Shown here piece after piece: positions 45,124-56,471 of a DNA stretch of 64,000 bases. The position numbers and the translations under genes were made by a program. This stretch comes from Magnetospirillum sp. ME-1 (lineage in GTDB: Bacteria; Pseudomonadota; Alphaproteobacteria; Rhodospirillales; Magnetospirillaceae): contig NZ_CP015848.1 in the NCBI RefSeq assembly GCF_002105535.1, positions 4,292,985 through 4,356,984 on the forward strand, read 5' to 3'. The notes below the pieces were generated by a model. It saw only the letters and a program-made list of their open reading frames with translations. It was not told the DNA's origin and searched no databases. Positions within the stretch are counted from its first letter, which is position 1. Every line of letters begins with the position of its first letter.

Positions 45124-47610
45124 CAACTCGCCGCCGATCTCCGCCGCGTCGTTCACCGCCGTCACGTCCAGTGTCGCGGTGCCCTGGGTGGTGCCGCCAT
45201 GGCCGTCATCCACCGTGTAGGTGATGTTGACGTCGCCGTTGAAGTCGGCATTGGGGGTGAAGGTGTAGCTACCGTCGTCGTTCTGGTGGATGGTGCCGTT
45301 GGTGGCCGACAGGTTCGACACGCTGAGAGTGTCACCGTCGATGTCCGACGCCTTACCCAACAGCTGCGCCGCCGTGAAGGTGACCGAATTGTCCTCGGCG
45401 GTGTCGCCGAGATCGATGGCGCCGCTCACCACCGGGCCGTCATTGCTGCCGGTGATGGTCACCGACACTTCCTGGGTGTCCGTGCCGTCCGCCGAAGTCA
45501 CCTTGAAGGTCTTGGTCAGGGTCTCGCCCTCGGCCAGGCCCTGGATGTCGGCGTTGCCGTTGTTCAGTTCGAACGACCACTTGCCGTCCGTGCCGATGGA
45601 GAAGGTCCCCTCGTCCGTGGTCTGGCTGAACGCCTGGACATGGGCCTCGCCCGTATCCACGTCCGACACCGTCACGGTACCCGTGGCGAACCGGGTGGCG
45701 CCGTCTTCCGACACGCCGCCGCTCAACTCGCCGCCGATCTCCGCCGCGTCGTTCACCGCCGTCACGTCCAGTGTCGCGGTGCCCTGGGTGGTGCCGCCAT
45801 GGCCGTCATCCACCGTGTAGGTGATGTTGACGTCGCCGTTGAAGTCGGCATTGGGGGTGAAGGTGTAGCTACCGTCGTCGTTCTGGTGGATGGTGCCGTT
45901 GGTGGCCGACAGGTTCGACACGCTGAGAGTGTCACCGTCGATGTCCGACGCCTTGCCCAGCAGCTGCGCCGCCGTGAAGGTGACCGAATGGTCCTCGTCG
46001 CCGCCGGTCAGTTCGACCAGCTCGGTCCGCGGGCCATCGTTAGAGCCGGTCACGGTGACGTCCACTGTCGAGACATCGCTGTCCACCGTGCCGTCATTGG
46101 CCACGACCCGGAAGCTGTCGTGTTCGGACTTGCCGTCGGCGATAGCGTCGGCCTTATCGTTGGGTGTAAAAGTGTACTCGCCGGTTTCGGTGTTGATGGT
46201 CACCTTGCCGTAAGTGGTCTCAAGGCTGCTGACCTTGTTGCCTTCGCCATCAACCAGCGAATAAGTCAGCTTGTCGCCATCCACGTCGCTGCCGCGGGCG
46301 CTGCCGGTCACAGCGGTATCGTCGTCGCGGGTGACCAGATTCTGCGGGTCAAGGGTCGCCTGGTCGTTCACCGCATTGACATGAAGCGTCGCAGTGCCGG
46401 TGGTGGTGCCGCCATGGCCATCGGAAACCGTATAGGTCGCCTCGATATCGCCGTTGAAATCCTTGCCGGGCGTAAAGGTGAAGGTGCCGTCCTGGTTGTC
46501 GGTGATCTTGCCGTTGGAAACCTGGAAGCCGGAGAGAGAGACCGACAGGTCGTCGCCATCGATATCGGAAGCCTTGCCCAACAGCTTGGCCTGCCAATCG
46601 GCGGCCGACATGGTGATCGACTTATCCTCGTCGATGGCGTCGAGTGTCACCGCGCCGGACACGGTCGGACCGTCGTTGAGGCCCTCCACCGTTACGCTCA
46701 GGTTGGTGGAAACGTCGCCGCCATGGCTATCGCTGACCCGAATCTGGAACAGATCGGTCACCGATTCACGCGATCCGTCGGCCTTCAGGCCGAGAGAACG
46801 GGTCGCCTCGCTGGCCACGAAGGTGTATTCGCCAGTGGACGGGTTGATGGTGATGGTGCCGTGGTCGTTGGTGATGGTGTTGGTCGGCTGGCCATCCGCA
46901 CCGATCAGTTGGAAGGTGAGCGCATCGCCATCGTTGTCGGAGGCAACGATACGGCCGCTCACAGTCCCTTCCTGCACCGTCGAGCTCGAGGCGTCACCCG
47001 CCACCGTCGGCGCATGATTGACCGCCGCCTGGATCTCGGGGGCCTTATCTTCCTTCGCCGCCTCGGCGGCGGCCGGAGCAGCAGCACCTTCCTGAAGCTG
47101 GGTATTGGCGACGAACCCGCCGGGAGGAGCCAGGGTGACCGGCTGGCCGAGGGCCGGATCCTGAGGCTTGAACTCCGCGTCGGGCTTGGCGAGGTCGGGA
47201 AGCTCCTGAACATTCAGCGCCTTGGCGCCGCCGGCATTCACCGCGATGGTGGCCACCTCGTCCCGCACGTCCACGCCCAGGCTTTCCAGCTCGGGCGGAG
47301 CGACGGTATTGTCCTTGGCCGTCTCGATCTCGACGTCGATGGCGACGTTGACACCGCCGGCGATGCCGCCCAGGTTCTGAACCTGCGGGCTGCCCGTCGA
47401 GCCCTGCTGCACATTGGCGAGGTTGCCGAGCTGAGTGTCGCTGACGTCAACCGATCGCGCCACGTTCAGGCGGGCATCGCCCATGTTCTGGTTCTGGACG
47501 TTCTGCAGCACCGTCAGGTCGTCAAGCGCCTGCTGTGCGTTCTCCTTCCCATCATGCTGATCTTCGGCATGCTGGTTGTTCGGAGGATTGGAGTTGTTGT
47601 TCTCGGCCAT
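44122..47610 (-). CDS. Giant VCBS/RTX adhesin, N-terminal part (frame lost near 44240)
   Basis: The true start of the adhesin gene, ATG at 47610 after GGGGAG. The N-terminal 190 residues (MAENNNSNPPNNQHAEDQHD onward) are hydrophilic, Asn/Gln-rich and without a signal peptide, as in type I secreted adhesins with a retention region. Cadherin/VCBS repeats of about 98 residues follow (NDAAVISGDASKSVGEDT, DGQWTFAVNHDAVQ). The last roughly 39 residues of this frame, after SVTIGGRNDAAVI, are out of frame. With the extra base removed the product would be about 3783 residues. No dedicated type I ABC transporter is adjacent; the TolC/HlyD genes at 20-26 kb are the nearest export genes. Confidence 0.85.
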   Translation of the reverse strand: MAENNNSNPPNNQHAEDQHDGKENAQQALDDLTVLQNVQNQNMGDARLNVARSVDVSDTQLGNLANVQQGSTGSPQVQNLGGIAGGVNVAIDVEIETAKDNTVAPPELESLGVDVRDEVATIAVNAGGAKALNVQELPDLAKPDAEFKPQDPALGQPVTLAPPGGFVANTQLQEGAAAPAAAEAAKEDKAPEIQAAVNHAPTVAGDASSSTVQEGTVSGRIVASDNDGDALTFQLIGADGQPTNTITNDHGTITINPSTGEYTFVASEATRSLGLKADGSRESVTDLFQIRVSDSHGGDVSTNLSVTVEGLNDGPTVSGAVTLDAIDEDKSITMSAADWQAKLLGKASDIDGDDLSVSLSGFQVSNGKITDNQDGTFTFTPGKDFNGDIEATYTVSDGHGGTTTGTATLHVNAVNDQATLDPQNLVTRDDDTAVTGSARGSDVDGDKLTYSLVDGEGNKVSSLETTYGKVTINTETGEYTFTPNDKADAIADGKSEHDSFRVVANDGTVDSDVSTVDVTVTGSNDGPRTELVELTGGDEDHSVTFTAAQLLGKASDIDGDTLSVSNLSATNGTIHQNDDGSYTFTPNADFNGDVNITYTVDDGHGGTTQGTATLDVTAVNDAAEIGGELSGGVSEDGATRFATGTVTVSDVDTGEAHVQAFSQTTDEGTFSIGTDGKWSFELNNGNADIQGLAEGETLTKTFKVTSADGTDTQEVSVTITGSNDGPVVSGAIDLGDTAEDNSVTFTAAQLLGKASDIDGDTLSVSNLSATNGTIHQNDDGSYTFTPNADFNGDVNITYTVDDGHGGTTQGTATLDVTAVNDAAEIGGELSGGVSEDGATRFATGTVTVSDVDTGEAHVQAFSQTTDEGTFSIGMDGKWSFELNNGNADIQNLAEGETLTKEFKVHSADGTEQTVSVTIGGSNDAAVISGDASKSVGEDTASVSGKLNVSDADHDQSTFQATSQTVGEGTFTMGADGQWTFAVNHDAVQGLAEGETLTKEFKVHSADGTEQTVSVTIGGSNDAAVISGDASKSVGEDTASVSGKLNVSDADHDQSTFQATSQTVGEGTFTMGADGNWTFAVNNAAVQNLAEGETLTKEFKVHSADGTEQTVSVTIGGRNDAAVIFGRRLQVGGRGHRVGVGQAERLRRRSRPVHLPGHQPDGG
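44941..45989. repeat. Near-identical 449-bp direct repeat with 600-bp period in the giant adhesin gene
   Basis: 44941-45389 and 45541-45989 match almost base for base (for example CATGCC against CGTGCC at 44989/45589), encoding the same FSQTTDEGTFSIG and VDDGHGGTTQGTATLDVTA repeat units. Identity this high at the DNA level indicates recent duplication or gene conversion. Confidence 0.85.
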
Positions 47611-47627
47611 TGCAGAACTCCCCAGGC

Positions 47628-47659
47628 AAAAAAATACCCGGCCTCAAAGAGGTCCGGGT
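47628..47659 (-). promoter_or_regulatory. Terminator-like hairpin in the leader of the giant adhesin gene
   Basis: Read on the minus strand, ACCCGG-A-CCTC pairs with GAGG-CCGGGT around a TTT loop, and is followed by A and seven T residues, ending 18 bp before the ATG at 47610. On the plus strand no T-run follows, so it acts in the direction of the adhesin gene. No minus-strand gene ends here, so it could be a premature-termination switch, or the terminator of an unseen small RNA. Confidence 0.55.
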
Positions 47660-47861
47660 CCGCATCCGATATTATGCGCGCCTATCGCTGGAATGTGCAA
47701 CTGAATTTCGCAGACATACCTATGGACCGGCGCCTGTCCGGCGAGCCACTGGTATGACCATTGCGCTCTCGGCATGGCCCCCTTGCATTCACGGGCCTGG
47801 AATCCCAGCGGCGAACGGCGATACAGTCCGTTGTGCGCTGCAGCACAAAGGAGCCGCCGCC

Positions 47862-48005
47862 GTGCTTGAGGAATGGATTCGCAATGTTCCCCTGACCTTG
47901 GTCGAGCGTATCGTCGCCGACCGCAAGGCGGAGGGAACCCCCATCTGGTCGCTGGCCAGCATCGAACTGATGCGCCGGGTCCGGGAGACCTGCAAGGCAG
48001 CCTGA
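47862..48005 (+). CDS. Small 47-residue hypothetical protein
   Basis: GTG at 47862 follows AAAGGAG at good spacing. The product (MLEEWIRNVPLTLVERIVAD then RKAEGTPIWSLASIELMRRV) is amphipathic, charged and helical, with no recognised family. An inverted repeat TTGTGC-N6-GCACAA lies just upstream at 47831-47848. The reading frame stays open much further upstream, but that part looks non-coding. Confidence 0.5.
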   Translation: MLEEWIRNVPLTLVERIVADRKAEGTPIWSLASIELMRRVRETCKAA

Positions 48006-48016
48006 GCGGCCCCGGC

Positions 48017-48427
48017 CTACATGTCGATCACGTGAAGCATGAACTCCATGGGGTAGAACATGCCGACCAGGCCGGCGGGCATGCCGTCCTTATCGTGAAA
48101 GACCGATTTGAAGAACACGCCGCGCCGGGTCAGCCCGTCGCCGTACTTCACCGAGGAGGCGTAGCACTGGGTGCCGCCCGCCTCCATCAGCTTGATGTCC
48201 GCCTCGTGATAGACCTGGGCAAGGTTGGACGGCGCGATCTCGAAGACGGTCTTGCCCACCACCTCGTCATGGCCGTAGCCCAGCATCTGGCAGAAATGGC
48301 TGTTGCAGCCGAGATAGCGCCCCTCGCGATCCTTGAAGAAGATAGGGTGGGGAATGACGTCCATCAGCGCCGCCACCAGATCCGTATCGGTCAAAATATG
48401 CCAGGGCGGCTGCGTTATCCCGGACAT
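48017..48427 (-). CDS. Stand-alone PAS-domain protein
   Basis: A 136-residue protein from the ATG at 48427 (MSGITQPPWHILTDTDLVAA), preceded by AGAGGG. It is a single PAS domain: DVIPHPIFFKDREGRYLGCN, FCQMLGYGHDEVVGKTVFEI and a terminal strand VGMFYPMEFMLHVIDM. There is no output domain, so it would work through a partner protein. It is divergent from nifJ, 261 bp away, with the control region between them. Confidence 0.8.
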   Translation of the reverse strand: MSGITQPPWHILTDTDLVAALMDVIPHPIFFKDREGRYLGCNSHFCQMLGYGHDEVVGKTVFEIAPSNLAQVYHEADIKLMEAGGTQCYASSVKYGDGLTRRGVFFKSVFHDKDGMPAGLVGMFYPMEFMLHVIDM

Positions 48428-48629
48428 GGAACCCTCTGAGCAACTAATCCGTCGTTCACCTTCTAGCACCCGTGGCCCGACGCCGAAAGCCCCCGGGGCA
48501 AGTCTGCATAGACGGGCTCCCAGCCGAACAACTTTATTACTTTTTTGAGCGGCGATTCGTAAGGGACTTGCGGACCCGTGAGGCCGCCGTCTATTCTTCC
48601 GAGCCTTTCGGAAACGGGGCGCGGCGGTG

Positions 48630-48666
48630 ATTTGCGCCCGTTTTCCAAGGCCCAAAACGGGCAAAT
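48630..48666 (+). promoter_or_regulatory. Inverted repeat in the nifJ leader
   Basis: GCCCGTTTT (48636-48644) and AAAACGGGC (48654-48662) are a perfect 9-bp inverted repeat, extended by ATTT/AAAT outside a two-base bulge. It ends 22 bp before the nifJ ATG, next to the ribosome-binding region. It may be an operator or an RNA hairpin affecting translation. Confidence 0.4.
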
Positions 48667-48688
48667 GAACTTAGAGAGTGGGAAAGAC

Positions 48689-52294
<3,606 letters not shown>

Positions 52295-52303
52295 GACCGC
52301 ACT

Positions 52304-52401
52304 GTCACCCTGAGCCAAGGGCGAAGGGCCTTTCACCAAAGTCGCAGGACGGTGAGTGAAGGGCTCTTCCCCTCGCCCGGGTAATGGATGAGACGGATGA
52401 C
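52304..52401. repeat. About 100-bp intergenic inverted-repeat element, diverged copy
   Basis: Begins GTCACCCTGAGCCAAGGGCG and ends ACGGATGAC, with inner arms GAAGGGCC and GAAGGGCTC. It lies directly after nifJ. The rest of the 393-bp gap 52295-52687 holds the terminator at 52477-52505 and then an AT-rich leader for the next gene. Confidence 0.55.
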
Positions 52402-52476
52402 GGGCTATCGCCCGCACCCATCCGGGGCGATGCCCCGGCCCCCCTTTGATTTCATCGGGGGAGCGTGATTGAGAAG

Positions 52477-52505
52477 GCCCCTTCCGGAAACGGGAGGGGC
52501 TTTTT
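52477..52505 (+). terminator. Rho-independent terminator downstream of nifJ
   Basis: GCCCCTTCCG pairs with CGGGAGGGGC (one G-T pair) across a GAAA tetraloop, then TTTTT. It lies 183 bp after the nifJ stop and marks the left border of the AT-rich island. Confidence 0.85.
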
Positions 52506-52687
52506 CGTTGATGCGAAACCCCATAATCTCACCAAGCTACCTTGAACCAACCATAAGGCGCGCCCCAATACACGGGTAAATAGAAAACCTACAAAACAAC
52601 CAAGATGCCGAACATCCCTTTAGGTGCTATATTTAACTTAGCCAACACGGCAGAGTGCCAGACGGCAATGCGTTTATGGGGGACAGC

Positions 52688-53695
52688 ATGTTCTCGACAC
52701 TCCGAATCGAGAATTTCACCGCCTTTGTTGACACAAGTTTCACATTCGTCCCTGGAATAAACGTATTTGTGGGCGGAAATGGAACAGGAAAAACTCACAT
52801 TCTAAAAATGCTGTACTGCATGCAGTACTGCACACACAAGGATAGCGATACAAAGACAAGTATATCAAAGAAATTTGTAGCTGTATTCAGGCCATACAAG
52901 GGGAGCCTAGGACGACTAGTCCACAGGCGTGCTGGAAAATCAATCGCGCAGATTAAGGCAACTTCAAACAATAAGCATATTTCATTAAAATTCAGCAATA
53001 GCGCAAAGCCACTTCAATCTACTGGCGGGTTAGGTAAATTCGGCCAACCGGTTTATATTCCTGTCAAGGAACTTTTATCCCAAGCACCACAGTATAGATC
53101 CATCTACAACAGATACGACCTTCCTCACGAAGAGGTATATTACGATATAATTGACCTTGCGTATCTGCCATCGCTAAAAGGCCCCGCAATTGAGGACAGA
53201 AAGAAATTACTTGAATTTATCAGGAAAATTGTCGATGGAAGAGTAACGACAAAAGATGAGGACTTTTTCTTAACAAATAGTTCCGGCGACCTTGAGATGA
53301 CCCTAGTCGCAGAGGGAACGCGAAAACTCGCTTTAATTTGGAAGCTCATTCAAAATGGCTCCCTTCTAAGCGGCTCAACGCTCTATTGGGATGAACCCGA
53401 GGCCAACCTCAATCCATCTATGATGCAGCACGTGGCCGGTATCTTGACCGAACTTGCAAGAATAGGGATTCAGGTATTTGTCGCTACGCACAGCTATGCC
53501 TTCCTGAAGGAGATTGAGTTTCATGCCATGAAAAGCGTTCCCATACGCTTCTTCTCACTCCATCGAAAGCCTGACGAGGACGGCATTTTTTCTCATCCAT
53601 CCGATTCATACGAGCAGATTAGCCCAAATCTAATTGCTGATGAGTACATCAGAATTTATGATGAAGGCATAAGAAGAAGCCTAGGGGGATTATGA
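52688..53695 (+). CDS. AAA-family ATPase (SMC/OLD-like), first gene of an AT-rich candidate defence pair
   Basis: A 335-residue ATPase from the ATG at 52688, after GGGGGA; ATG at 52676 and GTG at 52655 are alternatives. The N-terminus STLRIENFTAFVDTSFTFVP and Walker A GGNGTGKTH (29-37), the Walker B LYWDEPEANLNP (232-243) and the H-loop FVATHSYAFL are those of the RecF/SMC/OLD-type ATPases in defence and repair. An LVAEGTRKLALIWKL stretch stands where the ABC signature is expected. No nuclease domain is fused. Base composition and codon use (many AAA, ATA, TTA) are unlike the rest of the window, which points to recent transfer. Confidence 0.85.
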   Translation: MFSTLRIENFTAFVDTSFTFVPGINVFVGGNGTGKTHILKMLYCMQYCTHKDSDTKTSISKKFVAVFRPYKGSLGRLVHRRAGKSIAQIKATSNNKHISLKFSNSAKPLQSTGGLGKFGQPVYIPVKELLSQAPQYRSIYNRYDLPHEEVYYDIIDLAYLPSLKGPAIEDRKKLLEFIRKIVDGRVTTKDEDFFLTNSSGDLEMTLVAEGTRKLALIWKLIQNGSLLSGSTLYWDEPEANLNPSMMQHVAGILTELARIGIQVFVATHSYAFLKEIEFHAMKSVPIRFFSLHRKPDEDGIFSHPSDSYEQISPNLIADEYIRIYDEGIRRSLGGL

Positions 53696-53696
53696 C

Positions 53697-54254
53697 ATGG
53701 GGAGAGCCGTATTTGAAAAGGACGTCAAAATTGATTTCTCTGATGCACTGAATGTCCTAGAATTTGATGATAACAGAAGAAAGGAGAAGACCTACGGCCT
53801 CAGCCACTGTATGGCAGCTGTAGACTTTATCGTCGAATGGGACAAATACTATTGGTTTGTTGAGATAAAAGACCCAGAAACATCAACAGCCCTCTCAGAT
53901 GAAATCAGACACGCTGGATGTAAAAAAGTTATAGATGAATTTCACTCCGGAAATCTCATATCAAAAAATTTAGCACCAAAAATAAAAGACTCCTTCATAT
54001 ACACAAAACTTCAAAAAACCATCGATGACAAACCTATATTCTATATGGTCCTCCTCGGAATATCATCTCTCAATGAGCCAATCGCCAACCACTTGGCGAC
54101 AAAACTAAAGCATGGCTGCGGGTTTTTTGGACCTCACAATAAGGGATGGGAATCCCCATACCTACGGGACGTAATAGTTCTAAATATTGCTCAATGGAAT
54201 AGAACTTTTCCCCACTGCCCAATAACCCGTACAAGCCCACCGACCTTACCCTGA
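53697..54254 (+). CDS. Putative PD-(D/E)xK nuclease-like partner of the AAA ATPase
   Basis: A 185-residue protein of no recognised family. The segment AVDFIVEWDKYYWFVEIKDP supplies D43, E56 and K58 in the D-x12-E-x-K arrangement of PD-(D/E)xK nucleases, between predicted beta strands. The rest contains a Lys-rich middle and IFYMVLLGISSLNEPIAN, YLRDVIVLNIAQWNRTFP at the end. Its ATG at 53697 is one base after the ATPase stop and shares the AGGGGG of that gene's end as ribosome-binding site, so the two are translationally coupled and probably work together. It is also AT-rich. Nuclease activity is an inference from the motif. Confidence 0.7.
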   Translation: MGRAVFEKDVKIDFSDALNVLEFDDNRRKEKTYGLSHCMAAVDFIVEWDKYYWFVEIKDPETSTALSDEIRHAGCKKVIDEFHSGNLISKNLAPKIKDSFIYTKLQKTIDDKPIFYMVLLGISSLNEPIANHLATKLKHGCGFFGPHNKGWESPYLRDVIVLNIAQWNRTFPHCPITRTSPPTLP

Positions 54255-54332
54255 ATGCATTCGCAGCCTTTCCCCTTGCCGCCCGCCGTCCGTCTCCGCT
54301 AGCCTCGACGCCACTGGTAATACCGGAGGCGG

Positions 54333-55256
54333 ATGATGCGGATCTTGATTCTGGGCGCGGGGGCGACGGGGGGGTATTTCGGGGGACGGCTGGCCGAGGC
54401 CGGGGCCGACGTGACCTTTCTGGTGCGACCCAAGCGCGCCCAGCTTCTGGCCGAGCGCGGCCTCTCCATCGAAAGTCCGCACGGCGACGCCAAGTTGAAG
54501 GTCAACACGGTGACCGCCGATACCCTGTCGGGCCACTGGGACGTGGTGCTGCTGTCGTGCAAGGCCTATGACCTGGAGGAGTCCATCAAGGCCATCGCGC
54601 CGGCGGTGGGAGCGGACTCCACCGTGGTGCCGATCCTCAACGGGCTGGCCCATTACGGCCCGCTGGATGCGGCCTTCGGGGCGGGCCGCGTGATCGGCGG
54701 GCTGTGCCACATCTTCTCCACCTTGGGCGCCGAGGGGCAGATCCTGCACATGAACGCCATCCACCGCATCACCTTCGGCGAGCGCTCGGGCGGTACCTCG
54801 GCCCGGACCGAGGCGCTGGCCCGGGCCTTCGCCCCCGCCAGGTGCGAGACCCGCCATTCGCCCGAGATCATGCAGGAGGCCTGGGAGAAATATGTGCTGC
54901 TGGCTCCGCTGGCCGGCATGACCTGCCTGATGCGGGCCAGCGTCGGCACCATCATGGCGACCGAGGAGGGCGAGGCCATCACGCGGGAAATGTTCGAGGA
55001 ATGCGCCGCCGTGGCGTCCCACGCCGGGCATGGGCCGCGCCCCGAGGCCCGCGACCTGGCCCTGGGCTTCCTCACCCAGAAGGGCTCGGCCATGACGGCG
55101 TCCATGATGCGCGACCTGGAGGCCGGCGGGCCCACCGAGGGCGAGCACATCGTCGGCGACATGGCGCGCCGCGCCCGGGCGGCCGGACTTGCCGCTCCGC
55201 ATCTGCGCACCGCGCTGGCCCATCTGCAGGCCTACGAGATCAGGCGGAAGGGATAG
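54333..55256 (+). CDS. panE: 2-dehydropantoate 2-reductase (PanE/ApbA family)
   Basis: A 307-residue NADPH-dependent reductase of ketopantoate, a step of pantothenate synthesis. The nucleotide-binding motif MRILILGAGATGGYFGGRLA is at the N-terminus, CKAYDLEESIKAI and VVPILNGLAHYGPLD follow, and K187-type lysine in WEKYVLLAPLAGMTCL and the E-x-D region GPTEGEHIVGDM are typical. Family members also reduce other 2-oxo acids, so the substrate is not certain. Start at ATGATG after GGAGG. It is GC-rich again, so it lies outside the AT-rich island. Confidence 0.85.
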   Translation: MMRILILGAGATGGYFGGRLAEAGADVTFLVRPKRAQLLAERGLSIESPHGDAKLKVNTVTADTLSGHWDVVLLSCKAYDLEESIKAIAPAVGADSTVVPILNGLAHYGPLDAAFGAGRVIGGLCHIFSTLGAEGQILHMNAIHRITFGERSGGTSARTEALARAFAPARCETRHSPEIMQEAWEKYVLLAPLAGMTCLMRASVGTIMATEEGEAITREMFEECAAVASHAGHGPRPEARDLALGFLTQKGSAMTASMMRDLEAGGPTEGEHIVGDMARRARAAGLAAPHLRTALAHLQAYEIRRKG

Positions 55257-55305
55257 GGACCGGGACTAAACCTTCAAGCCACAAATCTGCACCGCTTCCA
55301 CTCTC

Positions 55306-55400
55306 GTCATGCCCGGACTTGTTCCGGGCATCCACGTGACTCCACCTGGCACCGTACTGAACCGCTCCGCGTGGATGGCCGGGTCAAGCCCGGCCATGAC
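55306..55400. repeat. 95-bp inverted repeat of the GTCATGCCCGG type
   Basis: Begins GTCATGCCCGGACTTGTTCC and ends AAGCCCGGCCATGAC; inner arms GGGCATCCACG and CGTGGATGGCC also pair. It is a different sequence family from the GTCATCCCGAGCG elements but has the same size and end motif, and sits between convergent genes panE and the DctP-like gene. Confidence 0.75.
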
Positions 55401-55434
55401 GCAAAGTGAAGTTTCTTATTTAACGCGCGGTGCT

Positions 55435-56469
55435 CTACTTGCCGGCGGCCTTGAGGAACGCGTCCATGAGGGCGCGCCCCTCATCGTCCAGATCCGCCTG
55501 GACCTCGGCGATGATTGCCGGCTGCACCACCCGGCGGAAGGCGTCACGCTCCTCGGCCGACAGGCGGGTGACCGCCATGCGGCGGTAAAGGGCGGAGATT
55601 CCGCGTTCCGACCCTTCGATGTCGCGCGCCAGGGTACGGCCCGCCGCCAGGGCGGCGTCGGCCGCCCGGCGCACCGCCTGCTGCTCGTCGGGCGCCAGGG
55701 CGTCGAAGGCCTTGCGGTTGAACAGCCACAGCGGCGGTGCATACAGATGCTCGGTCAGGGTGGCGTATTTCTGCACTTCGTCGAAGCGCCCGGCCAGGAT
55801 GGCCAGCGGCGTATTCATCTGCCCGTCGGCCACCCCCGCCGCCAGGGCCGACAATTCCTCGCGCGAGGAGATGGCCACCGGCACGGCGCCCAGGCTGCGG
55901 ATCATGGTGTCCTGGGACTTGAAGCCGGGAATGACGCGGAACTTCAGGCCGTGCATGTCCTCGGGCCGGTGGATCGGCCGCCTTGCGTTGGTGAGCGCCG
56001 TCATGCCGCCGCTATCGCCATAGCCCAGCACCATCATGCCGGTCCGCCGCTCGATCCCCTCGCCCAGAAGGCGGCCGAACGGGCCGTCGAAGGCCGCCTG
56101 GGCCGCCTCCTGCGACGCGAAAGCAAAGGGAATCTGGGTCACGGCCAGCGGCGGATAGACGGGGACCACGCCGCCGATGGTGACGAAGCCGGTCTGCACC
56201 ACGTTATCGCCGATCAGCCGGGCGAGTTCGCGGTTGCCGCCCAGTTGCCCGGCGGGAAAGATGCCGACCTTGACCCGTCCCTCGGTCAGCCGTTCCACCT
56301 GCCGCTTGAACTCGGCGGCCATGGCGGCGGTGGGATTGGCCGAGGATTTCTGCGCCTGGGTATGGGCCAGGAAGATCTCGCGCGGCGGGGCGGGTTTGTC
56401 CCCCTCTGCGGCCCGGACCGGCAGGGCCGCCAGCAGAACCAGGGCGAGGATGGCGCCGAACGGCCGCAT
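55435..56469 (-). CDS. TRAP-type (DctP family) substrate-binding protein
   Basis: A 344-residue periplasmic binding protein of the DctP family. A signal peptide (FGAILALVLLAALPVRA) is followed by AHTQAQKSSANPTAAMAAEF, PAGQLGGNRELARLIGDNVV and RPEDMHGLKFRVIPGFKSQD, including the family arginine that clamps a carboxylate. No DctQ or DctM membrane subunits are near. It is instead 2 bp downstream of a Cache-domain adenylate cyclase on the same strand, so it may deliver ligand to that receptor rather than to a transporter; this is inference. Confidence 0.85.
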   Translation of the reverse strand: MRPFGAILALVLLAALPVRAAEGDKPAPPREIFLAHTQAQKSSANPTAAMAAEFKRQVERLTEGRVKVGIFPAGQLGGNRELARLIGDNVVQTGFVTIGGVVPVYPPLAVTQIPFAFASQEAAQAAFDGPFGRLLGEGIERRTGMMVLGYGDSGGMTALTNARRPIHRPEDMHGLKFRVIPGFKSQDTMIRSLGAVPVAISSREELSALAAGVADGQMNTPLAILAGRFDEVQKYATLTEHLYAPPLWLFNRKAFDALAPDEQQAVRRAADAALAAGRTLARDIEGSERGISALYRRMAVTRLSAEERDAFRRVVQPAIIAEVQADLDDEGRALMDAFLKAAGK

Positions 56470-56471
56470 GC

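Noticed and set aside
43900-46000. Regularly spaced repeats considered as a CRISPR array
   Set aside because: Units are 294 or 600 bp, in frame and encode VCBS domains; there are no short repeats with unique spacers.
44188-47757. A 1189-codon plus-strand open frame opposite the adhesin N-terminal part
   Set aside because: Same antisense effect of high GC and repeats; no recognisable protein features.
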